Source: Aquimarina sp. AU58
GTDB taxonomy: Bacteria; Bacteroidota; Bacteroidia; Flavobacteriales; Flavobacteriaceae
DNA length: 64,000 bases
Direction of reading: 5' to 3'
Assembly (NCBI RefSeq): GCF_900312745.1
Contig: NZ_OMPD01000013.1
Location: 248,001 to 312,000, forward strand
In this document: piece after piece, positions 1 through 9,009 of the stretch
Layout: each line of letters opens with the position of its first letter
Numbering within the stretch: position 1 is the first letter of the stretch
The notes under the pieces: model-generated
Told to the model about the DNA's origin: nothing
Databases searched by the model: none
Seen by the model: the letters and a program-made list of their open reading frames with translations, nothing else
Program-made: the position numbers and the translations under genes

Positions 1-1272
1 GACCAAATCTTTAGAAGGAATAATAAACACCCGCTGTCCCTGAAATCCATTTGCAGAAAACATATCCCTTGGAGCATCTGGATAAAACCCTCCTGCATTT
101 AACCAAAAATGCCCTCCATAATCTCCTTCAGATGTAGGACTTGGAGTGGTCACATAATCCACCCATGAAGGTTCAAAAATCTGCTCTCCGTTCCAATTCC
201 CTTTATGCAGATATAACAATCCAAATTTACCCCAATCCCTTACTGTTGCCCAGGCATAAGAAGAGCCTACGTAATTACCTGTCATATCAGTTTCTATAAG
301 CATAGAATTCATTCCTATTTTATCAATAAACTCTCGATATGGATAATCAAGATACTCCTGGTAGCTTTTGAACTGTTTTCTCAAAATCCCGGATAACAAA
401 TTAGACACACCAGAAGAATAATACCAGTAGTCATTGGGTTTATAAATCGCTTTTTTATGAATTTGGGCAATTGTCATATCTTTATCTACATATAACATTT
501 TTGTAACATCAGAAATAGAGCCATAATCCTCATCCCATTCTAACCCACAATTCATTTGTAATAGATTATTAATCGTTATCTCTTTTCTTTCATCATTTTG
601 CCATTCAGATACCGGGGCTTTATTATGTATGTTAATAGCTCCTTGTTTTTGTAACACTCCGTAAACCGTAGAGAGAATACTTTTGGTCATAGACCACCCC
701 AGTAACTTAGAATCTTTATCTAATCCATCTATATACTTCTCGGCAATAATCTGATCTTTATAAAGTACAAGAACAGCTCTTGTTTTCTTTATATACTCCC
801 CATTCGAATCAAAAATTGAAGCAACAGTTCTATTTATTTTATCATAATCTACCGTTTTAAAAACTGTGTCTTTTTGTTCTAATTCGCCATATGGATATGA
901 CTGTCCTGTTTCTGTTTTAGTTCTATGTGGTATTAAAACAGGTGTGTTTTCATCAAAATCATCGTCAATGAGAACACTCCCTAATCCTTCTCTATAAATC
1001 GCTTTTCTCTCTTTAAGTCCAAAAACAGAGGCAACAGATGTTTTGTTTTTCAAATTTACCTCATCATCTGCCAGATCAACCGGTGCAAAATTATTGTCAT
1101 TTAAATCTGTAAACTCTAAAGTTCTATTGGCAATAAAAACCGATGAGTTCATATGCTTTGCAGAATATCCTGTTAGAATTGTAAGTTTTGGGTAATTCAG
1201 TACAAATGCAATACAAATTCCTACAAACAGAATAAGAAATGCAATCCCAATAATTTTTTTAAGTCGTTTCAT
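1..1272 (-). CDS. serine hydrolase, beta-lactamase family (3' end outside window)
   Basis: The reading frame is open from an ATG at 1272 down to base 1, so the C-terminus is missing; 424 codons are visible. The N-terminus has one hydrophobic segment (residues about 5-25), suggesting export or membrane anchoring. The beta-lactamase/DD-peptidase signature is visible as SMTK (SxxK, the nucleophilic serine) near residue 195 and YSS (YxS/N) near residue 287, followed by the family-typical stretch GMNSM. Proteins of this family hydrolyse esters or amides, or act on peptidoglycan peptides; the substrate cannot be told. The gene is divergent from sufS and is not obviously part of the SUF group. A second family member lies at 35745-37415. 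Confidence 0.85.
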   Translation of the reverse strand, partial: MKRLKKIIGIAFLILFVGICIAFVLNYPKLTILTGYSAKHMNSSVFIANRTLEFTDLNDNNFAPVDLADDEVNLKNKTSVASVFGLKERKAIYREGLGSVLIDDDFDENTPVLIPHRTKTETGQSYPYGELEQKDTVFKTVDYDKINRTVASIFDSNGEYIKKTRAVLVLYKDQIIAEKYIDGLDKDSKLLGWSMTKSILSTVYGVLQKQGAINIHNKAPVSEWQNDERKEITINNLLQMNCGLEWDEDYGSISDVTKMLYVDKDMTIAQIHKKAIYKPNDYWYYSSGVSNLLSGILRKQFKSYQEYLDYPYREFIDKIGMNSMLIETDMTGNYVGSSYAWATVRDWGKFGLLYLHKGNWNGEQIFEPSWVDYVTTPSPTSEGDYGGHFWLNAGGFYPDAPRDMFSANGFQGQRVFIIPSKDLV

Positions 1273-1327
1273 TATAAAAAGGGTTAAATCATTCTAAAAA
1301 TAAACAATCCTAATTAGAAATACTTAC

Positions 1328-1335
1328 TACTTTTG
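1328..1335 (+). promoter_or_regulatory. -7 promoter element of sufS
   Basis: The octamer TACTTTTG matches the Bacteroidota -7 consensus TAnnTTTG and lies 15 bases before the ATG at 1351. It contains the TTG at 1333 that would open a longer reading frame, so that codon is unlikely to be a start. I see no clear TTG -33 element at the expected distance. Confidence 0.55.
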
Positions 1336-1350
1336 CAGAAAGAAATTAAT

Positions 1351-2565
1351 ATGCTAGATGTACAGAAAATACGAGACGATTTCCCAATACTTACCAGAGA
1401 AGTAAACGGAAAACCTTTGGTATATTTTGATAATGCGGCCACATCTCAAACACCGCAGGTAGTTATAGATGCTATTGTAGCTTATTATAGTAGCTATAAT
1501 GCGAATATTCACCGAGGTGTTCACACCTTATCACAAGAAGCAACAGATGCATACGAAATCGCTCGTAAGAAAATACAGGAGCATTTTGGTGCAAAACACG
1601 CTCATGAGATTATTCTCACTTCGGGAACAACTCATAGCATTAATATTATTGCTACCGGCTTTACCTCTCTTCTTTCTAAAGGTGATGAAATTATCGTTTC
1701 TGCCTTAGAACATCATTCTAATATTGTACCGTGGCAAATGTTATGTGAACGTACTGGTGCTATTCTTAAGGTCATCCCAATGAACGAGGATGGCGAATTA
1801 GTAATGAATGTATATGATCAATTACTTTCTAACAGGACAAAACTTGTTTTTACCAATCATATCTCTAACGCATTAGGAACTATAAATCCTATTGAAGAAA
1901 TTATTGAAAAAGCACATCGTATAGGTGCAGCTGTATTGATCGATGGTGCGCAAGCTTGCCCTCATGTTAAACCAGATGTTAAAGCTTTGGATGTAGATTT
2001 CTATGTTGCCTCTGCACACAAACTTTGCGGGCCTACAGGAGTAGGTATGCTTTACGGAAAAGAAGAGTGGCTAAACAAACTACCTCCTTATCAAGGTGGT
2101 GGAGAAATGATCGAACAAGTTACTTTTGAAAAAACCACCTATGCCGGGTTACCCCATAAATTTGAAGCCGGAACTCCTAATATCTGTGGTGGTATCGCTT
2201 TTGGAGTAGCACTTGACTATATGAATAGTATTGGTTTTGAAAATATTGCTGCATATGAGAATGAACTTCTTGAATACGGTACACAAAAATTATTAGAAAT
2301 TGAAGGGCTAAAAATCTATGGCACCTCCAAAAACAAAACTTCGGTGATCTCTTTTAATCTAGATAATATCCATCCTTATGATGTAGGTACTATTGTAGAT
2401 AAGCTTGGTATTGCGGTACGCACGGGACATCACTGTGCACAGCCCATCATGGATTTTTATAAAATACCAGGAACAGTCCGTGCTTCTTTTTCGTTCTATA
2501 ACACTAAAGAGGAAATTGATGCTTTGGTCGAAGCCGTTAAAAAAGCCAAGATGATGCTCTCGTAA
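1351..2565 (+). CDS. sufS: SufS-type cysteine desulfurase
   Basis: This pyridoxal-phosphate enzyme takes sulfur from cysteine and passes it through a persulfide to the SUF iron-sulfur assembly machinery in the cytoplasm. The sequence shows the class V aminotransferase pattern: SALEHHSNIVPW, DGAQACPH, the PLP lysine in SAHKLCGPTG, and the active-site loop RTGHHCAQP carrying the persulfide cysteine. The length of 404 residues is usual for SufS. I chose the ATG at 1351 because the upstream in-frame TTG sits inside a promoter element. SufE, its usual activator, is encoded at 3393. The sufBCD scaffold genes are not in the window; a minus-strand serine hydrolase lies immediately upstream. Confidence 0.97.
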   Translation: MLDVQKIRDDFPILTREVNGKPLVYFDNAATSQTPQVVIDAIVAYYSSYNANIHRGVHTLSQEATDAYEIARKKIQEHFGAKHAHEIILTSGTTHSINIIATGFTSLLSKGDEIIVSALEHHSNIVPWQMLCERTGAILKVIPMNEDGELVMNVYDQLLSNRTKLVFTNHISNALGTINPIEEIIEKAHRIGAAVLIDGAQACPHVKPDVKALDVDFYVASAHKLCGPTGVGMLYGKEEWLNKLPPYQGGGEMIEQVTFEKTTYAGLPHKFEAGTPNICGGIAFGVALDYMNSIGFENIAAYENELLEYGTQKLLEIEGLKIYGTSKNKTSVISFNLDNIHPYDVGTIVDKLGIAVRTGHHCAQPIMDFYKIPGTVRASFSFYNTKEEIDALVEAVKKAKMMLS

Positions 2566-2641
2566 ATTATTTTTTATACCATTTGGTTTTGTTCAACGTT
2601 ATTTAATTACCATATAACGTATTACACAAAACAACCAATCT

Positions 2642-3352
2642 ATGAGCAAGTTTTTTTCCTTATTAAGTATCGTTATTTTATTTTCTTCATGCCAGGAAAC
2701 CAAACGAGTATTTATAGCAAATACTCTGGTAGATTGTGTTGGTGTTGGCCCTCAAAAATGCATGTTGTATAAAGAAAACCCAACCGATAAATGGACTTAT
2801 TTTTATGATACCATCGAGGGTTTTAAGTATGAAGATGGATACAATTACCAAATTGAAGTTGCCATTACCAAAATAGAAAATCCTCCGGCTGATGGTTCCT
2901 CATTACACTATACTCTGGTTAAAATAATATCAAAAGAAAAAAATCAATCTGTAGCTCAAAACATCCCTGTAAAGCATAAAAAAACCCAGGACAACATAGT
3001 TAATATCGAATATCAGGCACTCTCTAGAGGTTCTTTTTTTCAAATCAAAATCAATAAAGATCGCATTGAAAAAACTACAGATAGAAACTTAAAAAATAGT
3101 GATTCAAAAAAATGCTCAAAAAAAGATTGGGCCACTATTACTTCACTTCTGGAAACTATAGATCTTGATAAAATAAGTGAGCTAAAAGCACCTACAGAAA
3201 AAAGACTCTTTGATGGCGCTGCGCATGCACAGCTAAAAATCATTTCTTCTACCAAAACGTTTGTTTCGAATGGTTTTGATCATGGATATCCTCCTCAAGA
3301 AATACAAGAATTAGTTAATACTATGCTATCATTGACAGAAAGTATTGAATAG
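2642..3352 (+). CDS. DUF4377 lipoprotein in the suf group
   Basis: A 236-residue protein with a lipoprotein signal peptide (hydrophobic residues 5-15, lipobox FSSC with the cysteine at about 17), so it should be anchored in a membrane facing the periplasm. Residues about 25-100 match the DUF4377 pattern: VDCVGVGPQKCMLYKE, then a FYDTIEGF-like segment, GYNY, and NPPADGSSLHY. The C-terminal half, from about 115, is charged and of unknown function. It lies between sufS and sufE, 76 bases after sufS, and the sufE promoter starts in its last codons. A cell-surface protein inside a cytoplasmic Fe-S assembly group is odd; no role can be assigned from sequence. Confidence 0.8.
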   Translation: MSKFFSLLSIVILFSSCQETKRVFIANTLVDCVGVGPQKCMLYKENPTDKWTYFYDTIEGFKYEDGYNYQIEVAITKIENPPADGSSLHYTLVKIISKEKNQSVAQNIPVKHKKTQDNIVNIEYQALSRGSFFQIKINKDRIEKTTDRNLKNSDSKKCSKKDWATITSLLETIDLDKISELKAPTEKRLFDGAAHAQLKIISSTKTFVSNGFDHGYPPQEIQELVNTMLSLTESIE

Positions 3353-3375
3353 CAATTATTCTTGTTGTATTTTTG
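3345..3375 (+). promoter_or_regulatory. promoter of sufE within the DUF4377 gene end
   Basis: TTG at 3345-3347 is followed after 20 bases by TATTTTTG at 3368-3375, matching the Bacteroidota TTG-N19/20-TAnnTTTG form. The sufE ATG is at 3393, so the leader would be only about 10 bases. The TTG that an ORF caller would use as a start is the -33 box. Confidence 0.65.
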
Positions 3376-3392
3376 TTCAAAATTTGTACGTA

Positions 3393-3815
3393 ATGACAAT
3401 ACAAGAAATTCAGGAAGAAATTGTTGACGAATTTAGCATGTTTGATGATTGGATGCAACGATATGAATACATGATTGAGTTAGGAAAATCACTACCTCTT
3501 ATTGAAGAAAAATATAAAACAGACGACAATATCATAAAAGGATGCCAGAGTAAAGTATGGGTACACGCCGAAATGAAAAATGATAAAGTTGAATTTACTG
3601 CAGATAGTGATGCCATTATTACCAAAGGTATTATTGCAATATTGATACGTGTTTTTTCTGGGCAACACCCTTCGGCTATTATTGAGGCTGATACCGATTT
3701 TATCGATGAAATTGGTTTAAAAGAGCATTTATCACCAACACGTGCTAATGGTTTGGTAAGTATGATTAAGCAGTTAAAAATGTATGCTATCGCTTATCAA
3801 ACACAATTGAATTAA
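3393..3815 (+). CDS. sufE: SufE family Fe-S assembly protein
   Basis: SufE accepts the persulfide sulfur from SufS and raises its activity. The 140-residue product has the family form: an amphipathic N-terminus, FDDWMQRYEYMIELGKSLP, then IKGCQSKVW with the acceptor cysteine at about residue 51, and a C-terminal PTRANG stretch. A longer frame exists from a TTG at 3345, but it would start inside the upstream gene and inside the promoter, and the family starts at the ATG used here. It is 40 bases downstream of the DUF4377 gene and 50 bases before the MIP18 gene, in the same direction. Confidence 0.96.
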   Translation: MTIQEIQEEIVDEFSMFDDWMQRYEYMIELGKSLPLIEEKYKTDDNIIKGCQSKVWVHAEMKNDKVEFTADSDAIITKGIIAILIRVFSGQHPSAIIEADTDFIDEIGLKEHLSPTRANGLVSMIKQLKMYAIAYQTQLN

Positions 3816-3865
3816 ATCAATTTCTGTTGTACAATGCTTGTTAAAGCAATATTAAAACTAAAAAA

Positions 3866-4192
3866 ATGAGTGAAACCACTATAGATACAAACGACTTAGG
3901 AGAAAAGATTGTAAGAGTACTAAAAACCATTTATGATCCCGAAATTCCGGTTGATATATATGAGCTAGGGCTAATCTATGATGTCTTTGTTAATGAGGAC
4001 TATGATGTAAAAATCTTAATGACACTTACTTCTCCCAATTGCCCTGTAGCAGAGTCCCTTCCTGAAGAGATTCGAGAAAAAGTAAAGTCTCTAGATGCAG
4101 TAAATGATGTAGAAATGGAGCTTACTTTTGATCCGCCATGGTCACAAGATTTAATGAGTGAAGAAGCAAAATTAGAGCTGGGTATGCTGTAA
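3866..4192 (+). CDS. SufT-like MIP18 (DUF59) Fe-S assembly protein
   Basis: A 108-residue protein of the MIP18/DUF59 family. Members take part in maturation of iron-sulfur proteins; in bacteria they often accompany SUF genes (SufT). The family signature is clear: YDPEIPVDIYELGLIYD, then LTSPNCPVAESLPEEI with the conserved cysteine, and a C-terminal LTFDPPWSQDLMSEEAK. It follows sufE by 50 bases and precedes the thioesterase gene by 52 bases, so one transcript is likely. Function in Fe-S delivery is known for the family; the exact client proteins are not knowable here. Confidence 0.92.
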   Translation: MSETTIDTNDLGEKIVRVLKTIYDPEIPVDIYELGLIYDVFVNEDYDVKILMTLTSPNCPVAESLPEEIREKVKSLDAVNDVEMELTFDPPWSQDLMSEEAKLELGML

Positions 4193-4244
4193 CTGATACT
4201 GCAATCATTTTGGAATAACTTTCTAAAATAAATAAACAAGGAAA

Positions 4245-4682
4245 ATGAATCCTGAACATTATAGTAAATTAGAAAGAATGTATTTGCAGGCCAATATTAA
4301 TACTGCACTCTATGATACTACTACAGTTAAAATTTCTGAAGGGTTAGCGCAAATCGAACTTAAAATTTCGGAAAAGTATTTTCATGCATTAGGAGCAATA
4401 CATGGTTCTGTCTATTTTAAATTGCTCGATGATTCTGCTTTTTTTGCAGTAAATTCTATTATAAAAGATGTTTTTGTCCTTACTACTTCGTTCAATATTA
4501 ATCTAATACGACCTGTTGATAAAGGAATAATTACAGCAGTTGGAAAAATAAAATTTAAATCCAAAAACCTGTTTGTTGCAGAATCAACATTATACAATGA
4601 AGACGGTAAAGAAGTTGCATTTGGAACCGGAAATTTTGCAAAAAGCAAGATAGAGCTTTCAGAAAAAATAGGATATAAATAG
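4245..4682 (+). CDS. PaaI-type hotdog-fold thioesterase
   Basis: A 145-residue single hotdog domain. The HALGAIHGSVYFKLLDDSAFFAV stretch contains the HGG-like turn and catalytic acidic residue of the PaaI/4HBT acyl-CoA thioesterase group, followed by TTSFNINLIRPV, which is typical of the central strand. Such enzymes cleave acyl-CoA thioesters in the cytoplasm. It closes the suf-side gene group. Substrate is unknown. No strong terminator is visible after the stop. Confidence 0.85.
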   Translation: MNPEHYSKLERMYLQANINTALYDTTTVKISEGLAQIELKISEKYFHALGAIHGSVYFKLLDDSAFFAVNSIIKDVFVLTTSFNINLIRPVDKGIITAVGKIKFKSKNLFVAESTLYNEDGKEVAFGTGNFAKSKIELSEKIGYK

Positions 4683-5007
4683 CATCTTTATAAAAAGAAA
4701 TAAAGCTTTATAATACTACTTCACTTATATACTCATCTTTCTGTGATATATAATCTCGTCTTCATTCATTTATAGATATTTTACTGTTTTTAAAATCTTT
4801 TGGTGCTAAAAAGGATTCTGTGCTATGCAATTATCGATAATTTAACCATTGATCAATTACCTCTTACTATCTGTCAATTACTGAAACAAATATCTTCAAA
4901 AGCATTTTATGTTTGTGTTAAAAACTTAGTTAGTTATGCTAGCTTTTTTATCACACAACCTTTTTAACTCTTGTGATATATGAATTAATTTTAAAGTAAA
5001 CTAGATT
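4683..5007. other. intergenic, possible regulatory dyad before the kinase
   Basis: No gene seen. The sequence TATGTTTG at 4908-4915 fits a -7 element about 93 bases before the kinase start. Downstream is an inverted repeat TATCACA (4949-4955) and TGTGATA (4972-4978) with a 16-base spacer, which could be an operator or a leader hairpin. TGTGATATAT also occurs at 4742. Confidence 0.4.
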
Positions 5008-6210
5008 ATGATCAATCTAAAAAAACACCTTAGTTTAAACCAAGATCAGTTTGAAGATATTTTAGTGTATTTTTCAAAATCACTTTTGGGTAAAAAAGAT
5101 GAAGAAGCAATTCTTTGGGATCTAGCTAAAAACTGTATTTCTAAATTGGGTTTTATAGATTGTGTTATTTATCTGATAGATCAAAAAAATAAATCATTAG
5201 TTCAAAAAGCGGCTTATGGTGCTAAAAATCCTAAAGATTATTTGGTATACAATCCCGTAGAAATCAAATTAGGAGAAGGTATTACAGGAAGCGTTGCTGT
5301 TTCTGGAAAAGCCGAAATTATTTATGACACTTCTAAGGATCCTAGATATATTGTTGATGATGACAAGCGTTTATCAGAAATAACAGTGCCCATTACAACT
5401 GATAATGTTATTTATGGAGTTATTGATTGTGAGCATCCTGATAAAGGTTTTTTTACAAATCAACATCTAAAAATGTTGTCTGCTATCGCTTCAATTTGTG
5501 CAATAAAAATTAAAAGCGTTAGAGATACTAATGCGCTACTGAAGGAGCAGCAAAACTTACTACAGCTTAAAGAAGAAATGCTCGATTTAAAATTAAGGGT
5601 TTTTAAATCTCAAATGAACCCCCATTTTGTATTTAATGCTCTCAATGCTATTCAATATTTTATTGTTTCAGAAAACAAAAAAACAGCTTTACAGTATTTA
5701 TCTGTTTTTAGTAAACTTATACGATTTTATTTAACTCATTTAGAAAAAGAAACTGTTGATTTAACTGAAGAAATTACTATGCTTAATTGGTATCTAAAAC
5801 TTCAAAAACTACGTTATAATAATACATTTGATTATAGTATTTCTTTTAATCAAAAGTCTTCTAAGCATTTAAAAGTAAAAATTCCTTCATTCGTTTTACA
5901 AACTTTATTTGAAAACTTAATAGAGCATGCTATCCATAATCAGCATAAAAATCAAACTATAAATATAATCTTCGAGATAAACCCATCCAATATTATTGTA
6001 AACATACATTATAACTATACTACTGAAATTATTGATAAAATCAGATATACACCAGAATATAGAAAACAAATTGTACAATGCCTGGATCTTATCAGGTCTG
6101 TAAATAGGATTAAAAAGTATAAGATTAAGAAAAAAGTAATCCCTATTCTTAATACTAAGAAGAACATTTTTGGTAATAAAATTACTTTAACTTTACCAAA
6201 CATCGAATAG
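5008..6210 (+). CDS. GAF-domain LytS-type sensor kinase with degenerate ATPase region
   Basis: A 400-residue soluble protein. Residues about 20-175 are a GAF-like sensor domain (LGEGITGSVAVSGKAEII, then PITTDNVIYGVIDCEH). Residues 195-290 are a His_kinase (LytS/YehU) dimerisation region with the phospho-accepting histidine at about 206 in SQMNPHFVFNALNAIQYF. The N-box survives as FENLIEHAI near 301-309. The following DNG and GxGL glycine boxes of active relatives are absent: the aligned stretches read VNIHYNYTT and QCLDLIRSVNRI. Only the terminal GNKITLTLP strand remains. It may be a pseudokinase or bind nucleotide differently. It lies 170 bases before a LytTR response regulator, its likely partner. 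Confidence 0.88.
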   Translation: MINLKKHLSLNQDQFEDILVYFSKSLLGKKDEEAILWDLAKNCISKLGFIDCVIYLIDQKNKSLVQKAAYGAKNPKDYLVYNPVEIKLGEGITGSVAVSGKAEIIYDTSKDPRYIVDDDKRLSEITVPITTDNVIYGVIDCEHPDKGFFTNQHLKMLSAIASICAIKIKSVRDTNALLKEQQNLLQLKEEMLDLKLRVFKSQMNPHFVFNALNAIQYFIVSENKKTALQYLSVFSKLIRFYLTHLEKETVDLTEEITMLNWYLKLQKLRYNNTFDYSISFNQKSSKHLKVKIPSFVLQTLFENLIEHAIHNQHKNQTINIIFEINPSNIIVNIHYNYTTEIIDKIRYTPEYRKQIVQCLDLIRSVNRIKKYKIKKKVIPILNTKKNIFGNKITLTLPNIE

Positions 6211-6380
6211 GCTCTGCAGATCAATATACTTTTAATCAGGTTATTGGTCAGAAAAATTTAAATTTCATTTTTCAAAAAAGAGAATTATCTAATTTGTGAA
6301 GTGATGGATAATGATTAGGGATAAAACGCTTCAAATTCTAGAAATATCATGACACCTATTCTTTAAAATATATTCATAGT

Positions 6381-7139
6381 ATGGATTTAAAAGCAGTAAT
6401 TGTAGAAGATGAAAAACATAGTAGAGAGAATTTAAAACAGTTCTTAGAAGAGTTCTGTACAGATATAACAGTAACAAGCATGGCTACTTCGGTTTCTGAA
6501 GCTATTACAATCCTTTCATCTACCAAACCCGATGTTGTTTTTTTAGACATAGAATTACAAACCGGAACTGGTTTTGATGTACTTAACCAAATATCAAATT
6601 TTAATTTTGAAGTTGTTTTTACCACAGCTTTTGATCAATATGCAATTAAAGCAATAAAATTTAGCTCTCTTGATTATTTATTAAAACCTATTGATCTTGA
6701 AGAATTACAAAATGCAGTTGAAAAAGTACGAAAGAAAAAAAACCAGAAAATCTACAAAAAACAACTGGAAACTCTAATGCTAAATCTCAAACAACAAAAA
6801 CCAAAGCTTAATAAAATATGTTTAGCCACTGCCGAAGGTTTTGAGTTTGTAAACATCGACGATATCATATTTTGTAAAGCTAATGGTTCTTATACCTCTT
6901 TTATTATGAAAAATGAATCAAAGTTGCTGGTTAGTAAACACCTAAAAGAATATGAAAATCTATTACTTGAGCAAGACTTTATGCGTGTACATAATAGCTA
7001 TTTAATAAACTTAAAAGAGGTTAAGAAATTTGTGAAATCAGATGGCGGCTACATTATAATGAATAATGATATCTCTGTAAGTATTTCCCGCTCAAAAAAA
7101 GAGGATTTTCTTAAGGTAATGTCTACTTTTACAAAGTAA
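6381..7139 (+). CDS. LytTR-family response regulator
   Basis: A 252-residue regulator. Residues 1-120 are a CheY-like receiver with acidic pocket VEDE (9-12), phospho-accepting aspartate at 56 in VVFLDIEL, and LLKPID. Residues about 145-245 are a LytTR DNA-binding domain (ICLATAEGFEFVNIDDIIFCKANGSY, later FMRVHNSYLINL). It presumably acts as a transcription factor working with the adjacent kinase. The receiver looks intact even though the kinase has lost ATP-binding motifs, so phosphate may come from another source. Targets are unknown. Confidence 0.94.
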   Translation: MDLKAVIVEDEKHSRENLKQFLEEFCTDITVTSMATSVSEAITILSSTKPDVVFLDIELQTGTGFDVLNQISNFNFEVVFTTAFDQYAIKAIKFSSLDYLLKPIDLEELQNAVEKVRKKKNQKIYKKQLETLMLNLKQQKPKLNKICLATAEGFEFVNIDDIIFCKANGSYTSFIMKNESKLLVSKHLKEYENLLLEQDFMRVHNSYLINLKEVKKFVKSDGGYIIMNNDISVSISRSKKEDFLKVMSTFTK

Positions 7140-7279
7140 TAATTTCTTGTTTATTTTTTGTTACTATTAATCTGGTATTAAAAATAATATCTTAATCATT
7201 TTTAGGCTTATATCAGAGTTAGAACACTCATAAAAGTCGTAAGTTCAAAATTTAAACAAGTAATAAAAATGACTATGTA

Positions 7280-7789
7280 ATGGCCGATGAAATTGTAAAT
7301 AGAGTTGCTAATAATAAAAACCTCATCACTTTTGATTTAGAAGAGTATTACCCTAAAGGTAATCGTATTCTTTTTGATATTAAAGACTGGCTTTTTGAAG
7401 GGTTAATTTTACGCGAAAAAGAGTTTAGAAAACACGTTTTAGATCATGACTGGAGTCAATATCAAGACAGCTATATTGCCTTAACTTGTTCTACAGATGC
7501 TATTATTCCCGGATGGGCATATCTTTTATTAACAAGTGCATTACAACCTTTTGCTAAAAAGGTAGCTGTGGGATCTTTAGAGGCCCTGGAAACTATACTC
7601 TATGCCGAAATTATAAATACTATCGATATTTCGGCATATCAAAACAAGCTTATTATTATAAAAGGATGTACAAACAAGCCTGTTCCGAATGGAGCTTATA
7701 TCGATTTGATTCAAAAATTACAACCCGTTGCCAAGAGTATTATGTATGGAGAGGCATGTTCTTCTGTTCCTCTATATAAAAGGAAATAA
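7280..7789 (+). CDS. DUF2480 family protein
   Basis: A 169-residue soluble protein matching the DUF2480 family that is widespread in Bacteroidota: LITFDLEEYYPKGNRILFDIKDWLFEGLILREKEFR, then IALTCSTDAIIPGWAYLL and IIKGCTNKPVPNGAY. Function is not established. In this phylum the family is often close to SUF genes, and here it lies 2.6 kb from the sufT-like gene, which hints at an iron-sulfur link, but that is inference. Two cysteines (about 74 and 133) sit in conserved segments. It starts with an ATG at 7280. Confidence 0.85.
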   Translation: MADEIVNRVANNKNLITFDLEEYYPKGNRILFDIKDWLFEGLILREKEFRKHVLDHDWSQYQDSYIALTCSTDAIIPGWAYLLLTSALQPFAKKVAVGSLEALETILYAEIINTIDISAYQNKLIIIKGCTNKPVPNGAYIDLIQKLQPVAKSIMYGEACSSVPLYKRK

Positions 7790-7973
7790 ACCCTTTTATC
7801 TGTTAATGTTGTTTTTTATCGAAAAACAATGGCCTGCTAACATACTTTTAAGGCAAAAAACGTTTCTTAAAATATATTTGCCAACATAAAAATTTACACT
7901 GGTTATTTGTACAGGATAATAAATTATTTAATCCTTAAAATAACCTGATTAAATTCCTTAAAACTATCATCAA

Positions 7974-8927
7974 ATGAAAAAAACATTGCTTACTGTAGTT
8001 CTATTAATTAGCTCTACAATTCTATTTGCACAAGAAGAAACAAAAAAAGACGAAGCTCCTAAAGAAGGATGGACCAAAGGAGGAAACATTAGTCTTTTAA
8101 TAAATCAATCTGCCTTTAATGCAGAATGGCTTGGAGGAGGAACATCTAATATTGCAGGAAATCTCTCTATATCCTATGATTTTAATTACCGCAAAGGAAA
8201 ACTCACTTGGGATAATAAAATTCTTGCAGATTATGGGCTTACCAAGCTTAAAGACCAAGAGTTTATACGCAAAACCAATGATCGCTTAGAGTTAAATTCA
8301 TTATTGGGTAGACAAATCAAAGAATCACTATGGTATTATTCTTTTTTCTTAAACTTTAGAACACAGTTTGATAAAGGATTTGAATATGGAGAAGAACCTA
8401 TTCTAGATACAACTACTGGAAATGTTATAGGAACAAGAGAAATCAGAACAGAAACTACTCGTGTTTTTTCTCCAGCCTATTTACAATTAGGCCCAGGTAT
8501 GTTATGGAAAAAAAGTGATAATCTAAAGGTTAATATCGCTCCTGCAACAGCACGATTTATTTTTGTACATGATATGTTTACAGATGTGGGTAATGATCAG
8601 GCAGCAATAGACACTTTTAACGATGCCGGAGGTTACTTTGGAGTAGAAGCAAACGATACGTTTCGTTTTGAATTTGGTGCTGCACTTAATGGGTATGCTA
8701 AATTTGAGATCATGAAGAATGTATCTATGGAAAACATTTTAAATTTGTATTCTAACTACTTAGAAGATCCACAAAATGTAGATATAGATTATACTGCAAA
8801 TATCGTGATGACGATTAACAAATATTTATCTACTAATCTAACCTTTCAGGCCATCTATGATGATAATGCTATTGGTGCTTTTCAGATTAGAGAAGTATTT
8901 GGTCTAGGTATAAATTACGGGTTCTAG
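7974..8927 (+). CDS. DUF3078 outer-membrane protein (copy 1)
   Basis: A 317-residue exported protein with a signal peptide ending near LFAQ (residue 20). The body matches DUF3078: GGTSNIAGNLSISYDFNY, LTWDNKILADYGLTKL, KTNDRLELNS, and a C-terminal alternating pattern ending in an aromatic residue (GLGINYGF), suggesting an outer-membrane beta-barrel. A second copy, 341 residues, is at 13226-14251 and shares most motifs. Function is unknown. It has its own transcription unit, ending in a strong bidirectional terminator. Confidence 0.85.
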   Translation: MKKTLLTVVLLISSTILFAQEETKKDEAPKEGWTKGGNISLLINQSAFNAEWLGGGTSNIAGNLSISYDFNYRKGKLTWDNKILADYGLTKLKDQEFIRKTNDRLELNSLLGRQIKESLWYYSFFLNFRTQFDKGFEYGEEPILDTTTGNVIGTREIRTETTRVFSPAYLQLGPGMLWKKSDNLKVNIAPATARFIFVHDMFTDVGNDQAAIDTFNDAGGYFGVEANDTFRFEFGAALNGYAKFEIMKNVSMENILNLYSNYLEDPQNVDIDYTANIVMTINKYLSTNLTFQAIYDDNAIGAFQIREVFGLGINYGF

Positions 8928-8949
8928 AAACAAGAAAATATAGTTCTTA

Positions 8950-8984
8950 AAAAAGCATCTTTTATCGTATAAAAGATGCTTTTT
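8950..8984. terminator. bidirectional hairpin terminator
   Basis: Perfect 16-bp stem: AAAAAGCATCTTTTAT at 8950-8965, three-base centre, and its complement at 8969-8984, with A and T runs on the two sides. It lies between the convergent DUF3078 (+) and GNAT (-) genes and can serve both. Confidence 0.85.
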
Positions 8985-9009
8985 TCTTTAGTGAACTTAC
9001 TATCTGTCT

